Shown here: positions 6,325 to 11,762 of the stretch, in pieces | Layout: each line of letters begins with the position of its first letter | Position numbering within the stretch: position 1 is the first letter of the stretch | Origin: Gammaproteobacteria bacterium | GTDB taxonomy: Bacteria; Pseudomonadota; Gammaproteobacteria; Eutrophobiales; Eutrophobiaceae | Reading direction: 5' to 3' | Assembly (NCBI GenBank): GCA_016198885.1 | Contig: JACQHV010000109.1 | Coordinates: 1 to 12,807 of the forward strand | Length of the DNA stretch: 12,807 nucleotides | Program-made: the position numbers and the translations under genes | Notes under the pieces: model-generated | Database searches by the model: none | Told to the model about the DNA's origin: nothing | What the model saw: the letters and a program-made list of their open reading frames with translations, nothing else

Positions 6325-7305
6325 ATGGTGCTGATATTGGAAATACTAAAGAAAAACGAATCATTCAAACGACCGGTAAAAGATGGTATTGGTTATACTG
6401 ATTCGCATGGGTTGGAAGAATTGTGGTTTCATACCGGTACTGCCTGTAATCTCTCATGCCCATTTTGTCTGGAGGGATCCAGGCCAGGTGATAACCGTCT
6501 GCAACGCATCAGCCTGGCGGATGCAGTACCTTATATCGATGAAGCAGTGACGCTGGGAGTCAAACAGTTTTCGTTTACTGGAGGTGAACCTTTTATCGTC
6601 AAGGATTTTATAAAAATTCTGGACTATGCCTCACAGCATCGTCCCTGTCTGGTATTGACCAACGGTACCGAACCACTCATCCGGCGTATAGATACAATCA
6701 CTCCTTTGGCAAATAATCCTCATCCAATACACTTTCGTGTCAGTCTGGATTATCCGGAGGCAAAACGCCACGAGGCCGGCAGGGGTGACGGGAATTTTCA
6801 CAAGGCATTGGACGGGTTACGTTTACTGCATCGGACTGGTTTTACCCTGTCTGTCGCCCGGCAAATGACCAATAGCGAAGATAAAGTGAATGTCGAACAC
6901 AGGTACCGGAGATTGTTCTTAAGCAATGGTTTGCCTGCAGACATCCCGCTGGTGGCATTCCCTGATTTTCTAACTCCACGCTCCTCAGCTAACGTGCCGC
7001 AAATCACGGAACAGTGCATGATTGATTATCACAACGAGGAAAGCCGGCGGAAATTCATGTGTGCATACAGCAGGATGCTCGTCAAGCAGGGTGGAAATAT
7101 GCATATCTACGCCTGTACGCTGGTCGACGATGATCCTTTCTATAATTTGGGCGAATCATTGCATCAAAGTATACAAAAAAGGATATATCTCAGACACCAT
7201 CGTTGTTACAGTTGTTTTACCGACGGCGCATCATGCAGCGAGCGGGTAACACGAAAAATTCCACTGAAACAAATTCACAAGCATGCCCCAATTCAGTTCC
7301 CATAG
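6325..7305 (+). CDS. Radical SAM protein with SPASM-like C-terminal cysteine region, function unknown
   Basis: A 326-residue protein. The radical SAM 4Fe-4S motif is CNLSCPFC (C41, C45, C48), followed by FTGGEP (84-89, SAM binding) and LTNGT. The C-terminal third has six further cysteines (C231, C246, C264, C294, C297, C304); C246 to C264 and the CYSC-x6-C cluster resemble a SPASM/twitch auxiliary cluster domain. It is not the ArsS type that acts after ArsM in known arsenosugar pathways, as that family has a different C-terminal domain. I recall close relatives beginning shortly before the FKRPVK segment, which supports the ATG at 6325. It is transcribed divergently from the oxidoreductase operon under a matching promoter. 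Candidate roles: adenosyl transfer to methylarsenical, peptide or small-molecule modification; none is shown. Its 3' end overlaps the EAL pseudogene end by 13 bases. Confidence 0.88.
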   Translation: MVLILEILKKNESFKRPVKDGIGYTDSHGLEELWFHTGTACNLSCPFCLEGSRPGDNRLQRISLADAVPYIDEAVTLGVKQFSFTGGEPFIVKDFIKILDYASQHRPCLVLTNGTEPLIRRIDTITPLANNPHPIHFRVSLDYPEAKRHEAGRGDGNFHKALDGLRLLHRTGFTLSVARQMTNSEDKVNVEHRYRRLFLSNGLPADIPLVAFPDFLTPRSSANVPQITEQCMIDYHNEESRRKFMCAYSRMLVKQGGNMHIYACTLVDDDPFYNLGESLHQSIQKRIYLRHHRCYSCFTDGASCSERVTRKIPLKQIHKHAPIQFP

Positions 7306-8343
7306 TTCAGCCACCATTGCTCAAAGTCGTGGGCTGCGAGTGGTTTGCTGAAATAATAACCCTGTAACTCGTCACATACCATCCCGGACAGTATATCTGC
7401 CTGTTGTTTCGTCTCTACACCCTCAGCTACTACATATATATTCAGCTCATGCGACAGGTTAATCACTAGTCTTTACAATAGTATTATTACGGTGCTCATT
7501 GGAAATATTCCTGATAAACGATTTGTCGATCTTTAATCGGGTAATGGGAAATTGGTGCAAATATTCCAGTGATGAATAACCTGTCCCAAAATCATCCCGT
7601 GACAGGCCAACCCCCGTCTGACTACCAGTTGCAACTGCTCCATATTCCGTTTCAGATCCCGCATCAACATGGATTCCGTAATCTCCAGATCCAGTATGTC
7701 CGGAATTAGTCCATACTTCTTCAGTGTATTTTCTACGGTTTCAATAAAATTATTCTGGTGCAGTTATAACCTGGAGATATTAACCGCAATGGAAAAGTTC
7801 TGGCGTCCAGACTCAAGCCACGCGATTGCCTGGCGCAAGCATCATCCAGAACCCAACTGCCCGATGGTACAATCTGGCCGCTTTCTTCAGCTACAGGAAT
7901 AAAAGCCAAAGGTGAAATGATCCCTTTTTCTCTCCTGTCCCAACGGACCAGCGCCTCTATGCCGGTAATCCGGTGATTAACCATGCTAATCTTGGGTCGA
8001 TAGAATAAAAGCAGTTCCCCATGCTCCAGTACCTGCCGCAGTGCTGTTTCAATTTCTATCCAGTGCTGCTCTGCACGAATTATTTCAGGAGTGGCAGTTT
8101 GATAGTCTTCACGAGCTGATGCTGCCAGCCAGGCCATGGCGGCACTGGCGCTGCTTTACCAAGGTTGGCGCGGAAATTGAACAGATGTTCCAATATGAGC
8201 AGTTCCTTTTCCGTAAAAGTACTGAAGGTATTTTCTACACCAGCGGCAGTACGATAAATATTCCAGCATAATCCAATGACCATCATGGTTATGGCAAAAT
8301 AAAAATAATTACATTTATTCTTGAATTCATGTGTGGCTGACAT
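7293..8343 (-). pseudogene. EAL-domain (c-di-GMP phosphodiesterase-like) pseudogene
   Basis: The whole EAL domain can be followed only by changing frame several times. One frame (8137 down) gives IEIETALRQVLEHGELLLFY, then GIEALVRWDRR and FIPVAEESGQ. The next gives AIAWLESGRQNFSIAVNIS, a stop, then DILDLEITESMLMRD. A further shift in a G-run gives DDFGTGYSSLEYLHQFPI and LKIDKSFIRNIS; another gives VVAEGVETKQQADILSG and LQGYYFSKPL, ending at the TGA at 7293-7295. At least four lesions (three or more frameshifts and a stop) make it dead. The 5' part (8343 to about 8140) encodes a short piece with one membrane segment, in yet another frame. A GGDEF domain usually sits before EAL in such proteins; none is seen, so an internal deletion is likely. 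This explains the entire 7306-8366 stretch. Confidence 0.85.
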
Positions 8344-8366
8344 TTTGTGAGACAACTACATCGATA

Positions 8367-9164
8367 TCAGTCCCCATTCAGGTCCCAGTTATAAGTAATA
8401 ACAGGTTTCAGGATTACATCACCGGGTATATCAATATACTGGCGGATAAAGGCTTCTGTACCTCCATATTTGGTAAAATCATCTTTAAACCATTCGAATA
8501 TTTTTGAAACAAATATTTCATGGCCCTCTATCTTTAAACCTTTTGCCTTGTTTTGCAGAAACCGTAGAGTCTGATCCTGTAATTGATCTTCCAGAATATC
8601 TGCACGATAGGCCTCATGGCGCAGATCCGGGCAGCTTAGAGAAGCACAGACAATCGCCATATGAATACGCGGTTCGCCCATGGATCTCAGGATTTCATGC
8701 TCAATCTTTCCCAATGACATTGCCTTGCCATTGATTTTACCGGCAAGCTTGTCCCATACAGGTTCAAGCCATGATCCGGCATCCTTGATACTAGACACCG
8801 GTCAGTAATCCAGAACCATCTTGATGGCCAGAATGTTATAGGCATTGATGTAAAAACCCAGCTTTTCTGCGAGGCCTTTCAATTGCTCTGTGGGGAATGT
8901 CTCTATAGACTGGACCAGCTTGTTGAATATAGGATCCCGGCTGATTCCGCTATAATCAACCCAGTTCACAGGTATCCCGGATTGAATCCGACTGGAAACA
9001 TATTTTCCAAGGATTTGATCATATTCAGACCAGTCCGGTTCCAATCCAAAAACGGAGTACGGATTTACAAGGAAAGAAAAAAAAATAAAAAGATTTTCAG
9101 TCGCATTTTTTCTGGCAAGTGTATTTTCTATCAATATGTCCTTTTTGATTGAACCGGATATCAT
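8367..9164 (-). pseudogene. DUF547 protein interrupted by an in-frame TGA
   Basis: Two halves in one frame: a 120-residue N-terminal part (9164-8802) and a C-terminal part reading on without any shift. The join reads VLDY-stop-PVSSIKDAGSW, where DUF547 proteins normally have Trp, His or Tyr before PV, so a TGG-to-TGA change is the simplest cause. Typical DUF547 marks flank it: GFYINAYNILAIKMVLD before, CASLSCPDLR and a late WFKDDF after. A secretion-type hydrophobic stretch (LFIFFSFLV) begins the protein. An ATG at 9106 in the +1 frame would give MRLKIFLFFF, a cleaner signal peptide, if the T9 tract after it had one more T; this hints at a second lesion. DUF547 has no known function but recurs in redox/metal clusters. 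A predicted ECF promoter lies directly upstream. Confidence 0.8.
9077..9085. repeat. A9 homopolymer tract in the DUF547 signal-peptide region
   Basis: Nine A on the plus strand (T9 in the coding strand), followed after one T by A5. A one-base change here would join the ATG at 9106 (MRLKIF..., a good signal-peptide start) to the DUF547 frame. It could be a decay lesion, a slippage site or a sequencing error. Confidence 0.6.
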
Positions 9165-9176
9165 CCTGTATATCCT

Positions 9177-9203
9177 AGATGCAATTAACGGGAAATTGTT
9201 ACA
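9177..9203 (-). promoter_or_regulatory. Predicted ECF sigma promoter for the DUF547 gene
   Basis: On the minus strand TGTAAC (9203-9198), 16 bases, CATCT (9181-9177): one mismatch from TGTAAC-N16-CGTCT. Transcription would begin around 9170, only a few bases before the ATG at 9164, which favours the inner ATG at 9106 as the ancestral start. It lies in the space shared with the sigma factor gene. Confidence 0.6.
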
Positions 9204-9217
9204 TTAGAGATTAAACC

Positions 9218-9841
9218 ATGCCTGATAATCAGATTATGCAAAACAACCTTGATCTCGCAGGGTTAAGGAACCAGGATCACCGGGCCTTTGAGGGACTCGT
9301 AGAAAAATATCACCGGCAGATGGTAATTGTCGCCCGGGCGATTATCGGGGACAGCCTTGCTGAAGAAGTTGTGCAGGAGGCCTGGGTCTCGATTTATAGT
9401 GCCTTACCTGCTTTCGAAGGTCGTTCATCGATCAAGACCTGGATATATACAATTGTCAGCAATCAGGCAAAAACCAGATTAAGGAAGGAGTCCAGGCTGG
9501 TGAGTATGAATGATATGGCTGAAGATATCCCTTCCTATTTGAAAAATGAACGGTTTAATGACAAAGGCGGATGGTCTTCCCCTCCGCCACTATGGGATAC
9601 TGACTCACCGGAGAATTTACTGGAGAACGATCAACTGAAACATTGTATTGAGAAAACGCTTGAATTATTACCTACAGTGCAAAAATCCGTTTTTCTTCTA
9701 CGCGATATTGAACAGCAGCCGCTTGCAGAAATCTGTAACATACTGCATATCTCCAACTCTAATGTACGGGTATCGTTACACAGGGCAAGAATCAAACTAA
9801 TGCAGGTCATAGATAAATATCAGGAAACCGGCCAATGCTGA
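9218..9841 (+). CDS. ECF-type RNA polymerase sigma factor
   Basis: A 207-residue sigma70-family protein with only regions 2 and 4. Region 2 (about 24-92) includes FEGLVEKYHRQM, EVVQEAWVSIYSAL and FEGRSSIKTWIYTIVSNQAK, the core-binding and -10-recognition helices. A linker (about 112-137) has the GGWSSPPPLW-x5-PENLL pattern seen in one ECF subgroup that pairs with small zinc anti-sigma proteins. Region 4 (about 140-200) contains LLPTVQKSVFLLRDIEQQPL and the -35 helix around ISNSNVRVSLHRARIKL. A weak AGAG precedes the ATG. Its stop overlaps the anti-sigma start by seven bases. No copy of the TGTAAC-N16-CGTCT motif directs it, so it is probably not strongly autoregulated; a poor sigma70-like pair may lie at about 9146-9175. 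Confidence 0.95.
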   Translation: MPDNQIMQNNLDLAGLRNQDHRAFEGLVEKYHRQMVIVARAIIGDSLAEEVVQEAWVSIYSALPAFEGRSSIKTWIYTIVSNQAKTRLRKESRLVSMNDMAEDIPSYLKNERFNDKGGWSSPPPLWDTDSPENLLENDQLKHCIEKTLELLPTVQKSVFLLRDIEQQPLAEICNILHISNSNVRVSLHRARIKLMQVIDKYQETGQC

Positions 9842-10068
9842 AATGCAATGAAATTGCAAATCTTGCCAGCGATTATCTGGACAAGAATTTAAGCTGGAAA
9901 GAATACTTTTCCGTAAAAATGCATTTATTCATGTGTGGCCACTGCAAACGTTTCGTACAGCATCTGTTGTCCACCATTCGTGTGGTGCAAGGCATGGAAC
10001 GTCAATTGGCAACAACCGGGGAAACTGAAAATATCGTAGCCTGCCTGCCTGATAAAAATCAGACTTAA
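9835..10068 (+). CDS. Small zinc-binding anti-sigma factor (zf-HC2 type)
   Basis: A 77-residue soluble protein. Zinc ligands of the anti-sigma ZAS fold are C4, H30, C34 and C37 (H-x3-C-x2-C in MHLFMCGHC). There is no membrane segment, so it senses in the cytoplasm. In ZAS proteins oxidation or metal binding at the cysteines can release zinc and the sigma factor; a thiol-reactive metal or metalloid signal is a natural inference here. It overlaps the sigma gene by seven bases, giving coupled translation. It is short compared with membrane-bound anti-sigma proteins and has an extra C70 near the end. Confidence 0.9.
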   Translation: MLKCNEIANLASDYLDKNLSWKEYFSVKMHLFMCGHCKRFVQHLLSTIRVVQGMERQLATTGETENIVACLPDKNQT

Positions 10069-10099
10069 TTCCGGATTTATCATTTCATTTTTTTATTTT
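10051..10099 (+). terminator. Weak candidate terminator after the anti-sigma gene
   Basis: GATAAA (10051-10056) pairs with TTTATC (10076-10081), two further pairs form inside after a bulge, and a T-rich run follows (10085-10099). The stem is AT-rich and begins inside the last codons of the anti-sigma gene. It would separate the sigma operon from arsM, which has its own promoter. Confidence 0.3.
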
Positions 10100-10113
10100 C
10101 ACAACAGTATTTT

Positions 10114-10140
10114 TGTAACACTACGCCAGGTTGTACGTCT
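10114..10140 (+). promoter_or_regulatory. Predicted ECF sigma promoter for arsM
   Basis: TGTAAC (10114-10119), 16 bases, CGTCT (10136-10140), identical in both elements and spacing to the site before the radical SAM gene. It lies about 40 bases before the arsM start. Confidence 0.75.
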
Positions 10141-10167
10141 CTGGCATAATAACCGTTTAAATCCGGA

Positions 10168-10174
10168 TGGGAGG
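10168..10174 (+). promoter_or_regulatory. Ribosome binding site deciding the arsM start
   Basis: TGGGAGG, seven bases before the ATG at 10182. The upstream in-frame ATG at 10167 overlaps this site and so is not the start. Confidence 0.75.
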
Positions 10175-10181
10175 TTTGTTC

Positions 10182-11225
10182 ATGCTGGAAAATGTCAGAA
10201 AATATTATGGTGAAACGCTGACTGGTTCAGAAGATCTGCAGACCAATGCCTGTTGCACTATAGAGACCCCACCACTATACATCCGGCAAATACTGTCTGA
10301 AATTCATCCTGAGGTGACAAACCGTTATTATGGCTGTGGATTGATCGTCCCCGAGCAATTGAGCGGATTGAACGTACTTGATCTGGGTTGCGGGGCAGGC
10401 CGTGATTGTTATCTCTTGTCAGCACTGGTGGGAGTAAACGGCACGGTCACCGGGGTCGATATGACACCACAGCAACTGGCTATTGCCAAACGCCATATAG
10501 ATTATCACACCCGCCAGTTCAAATACTCCAAACCAAATGTCAGATTCCTGCAGGGCAATCTGGAGGCATTGCATCTGCTTGATCTTGATGATGCCAGTTT
10601 TGATCTAATCGTTTCCAACTGTGTGATTAATCTGTGTACTGACAAAGCCGTTGTATTAAGAGATGCATACCGGTTGCTTAAAGCCGGTGGTGAGATGTAT
10701 TTCTCAGACGTATACGCTGATCGCAGGATACCGGAATCTCTCGCAGAAGATCCGGATCTCTACGGTGAATGCCTGAGCGGTGCATTCTACTGGAATGATT
10801 TTCTCACTTCAGCAAAACAGGCGGGATTTCTTGACCCGCGGCTGGTCAAGGATCGCCCCGTTCAGATTGAAAATCCTGAACTGGCTGAAAAAACTGGCGC
10901 AATTAAATTCCATTCGGCTACTTACCGATTATTCAAACTGGATGGTCTGGAACCCGCTTGCGAGGACTACGGGCAAGCCGTGATATACAAAGGCACGATA
11001 GATCAACAACCGCACGAGTTCAAACTGGACAAGCATCACATCCTGCCGGCGGGTAAGGTATTTCCGGTATGCGGCAATACCTGGCGTATGTTGGCTGACA
11101 CACGCTTCAAGGATCATTTTGAATTTATCGGAAACTGGAACACACACTATGGCATCTTCAAAGGCTGTGGTTTGTCCGTACCATTTACTACCGAAAGAAC
11201 AAATACAGGCACAGGTTGTTGTTGA
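10182..11225 (+). CDS. arsM: Arsenite methyltransferase ArsM-like, with C-terminal extension
   Basis: A 347-residue class I SAM methyltransferase. Motif I is VLDLGCGAGRD (65-75), with GVDMTPQQL (91-99) after it. Cysteines expected to bind As(III) are C52 (YYGCG), C147 (SNCVINLC) and C197 (GECLSGAFYW), in the contexts known from ArsM. An N-terminal CC pair (24-25) and a C-terminal CC pair (346-347) add thiols. After the catalytic domain comes an extension (about 240-345) with HSATYRLFKL, VCGNTWRMLADTRF and HYGIFKGCG, typical of the ArsM form in arsenosugar clusters. It transfers methyl groups from SAM to thiol-bound As(III), in the cytoplasm. It has its own ECF-type promoter and strong ribosome site, and is followed after nine bases by the AhpD-like gene. 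Confidence 0.88.
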   Translation: MLENVRKYYGETLTGSEDLQTNACCTIETPPLYIRQILSEIHPEVTNRYYGCGLIVPEQLSGLNVLDLGCGAGRDCYLLSALVGVNGTVTGVDMTPQQLAIAKRHIDYHTRQFKYSKPNVRFLQGNLEALHLLDLDDASFDLIVSNCVINLCTDKAVVLRDAYRLLKAGGEMYFSDVYADRRIPESLAEDPDLYGECLSGAFYWNDFLTSAKQAGFLDPRLVKDRPVQIENPELAEKTGAIKFHSATYRLFKLDGLEPACEDYGQAVIYKGTIDQQPHEFKLDKHHILPAGKVFPVCGNTWRMLADTRFKDHFEFIGNWNTHYGIFKGCGLSVPFTTERTNTGTGCC

Positions 11226-11234
11226 TTGGTGTCA

Positions 11235-11663
11235 ATGCCGGATTATTCCGGATTCAACATTAAAGGCAATTCAAAAATGGTTGAATTACTGCAAGAAGAA
11301 GAGGCGGCAGGCACTGCAAAACTGGTTTATGACGATATCAAGCAGACTTTCGGAATGATACCGAATCTGTTTAAGGCCATGGCCGCCGCCAATCCCTGCT
11401 GGCTGGAAATGAACTGGTACCGTGAAAAGAAAATAATGATCGAGGAAGGGCCGCTGGACAATAAAACGAGAGAACTCATCGCATTTGCAGTTTCAGTTGT
11501 CAATAATTGCGAGTACTGTTCTCTGGCACATGAAAAGATGGCGCGTATGCAAGGCGCATCAAAGGATGAAATCAATCATGCCAGGCAGATAATCGAATTA
11601 TTTGCAAGTTTTAATGCCATCACAAATTCATTTCCTGACTTACCCTGTGATATCAGGCCATGA
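11235..11663 (+). CDS. AhpD-like carboxymuconolactone decarboxylase-family CxxC protein
   Basis: A 142-residue all-helical protein of the AhpD/CMD fold. The catalytic constellation is E80-x11-C92-x2-C95-x3-H99 (in NCEYCSLAHEKM), the same spacing as in mycobacterial AhpD, so a thiol-dependent peroxidase or disulfide reductase activity is expected. Similar proteins sit beside ArsM in arsenosugar clusters and are called arsenosugar-associated peroxidase-like proteins. It could keep ArsM thiols reduced or act on methylarsenic species; this is inference. Start choice: ATG 11235 is used; TTG 11226 and GTG 11229 lie just before it, and ATG 11277 (AAGG upstream) is an alternative that would lose 14 residues before the fold. 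It is probably cotranscribed with arsM, nine bases after its stop. Confidence 0.87.
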   Translation: MPDYSGFNIKGNSKMVELLQEEEAAGTAKLVYDDIKQTFGMIPNLFKAMAAANPCWLEMNWYREKKIMIEEGPLDNKTRELIAFAVSVVNNCEYCSLAHEKMARMQGASKDEINHARQIIELFASFNAITNSFPDLPCDIRP

Positions 11664-11701
11664 TGATTATGATTTTGTTTCCGGATAAATTTCAATTGAT
11701 G

Positions 11702-11762
11702 CAGACAAGATAAAAGTAAGAACGAAATCAGGTGAGTATTACTATACTAATTATCTTGTCTG
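11702..11762 (+). repeat. Perfect 12-bp inverted repeat bracketing the PiT start codon
   Basis: CAGACAAGATAA (11702-11713) and its exact reverse complement TTATCTTGTCTG (11751-11762), separated by 37 bases that contain the predicted GTG start (11732). In the mRNA this could form a stem with the start codon and ribosome site in the loop; in DNA it could be an operator. The right half is coding (Ile-Ile-Leu-Ser-Val). No T-run follows as for a terminator, although TTTTTTT lies shortly after at 11766-11772. Confidence 0.6.

Noticed and set aside
8777..8804. Selenocysteine reading of the TGA in DUF547, with a CCGGTGTC/GATGCCGG hairpin right after it
   Set aside because: An eight-pair stem (with two G-U pairs) can be drawn, but it starts immediately after TGA, so the loop is too close to the codon and does not begin with G as bacterial SECIS elements require. 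The family position is usually Trp/His/Tyr, not Cys.
9736..9763. TGTAAC at about 9733 inside the sigma gene as a further promoter
   Set aside because: The expected -10 position reads ACTCT, not CGTCT, and the site lies within the coding region. Other TGTAAC copies (2049, 3800, 7206, 7364) also lack the -10 partner.
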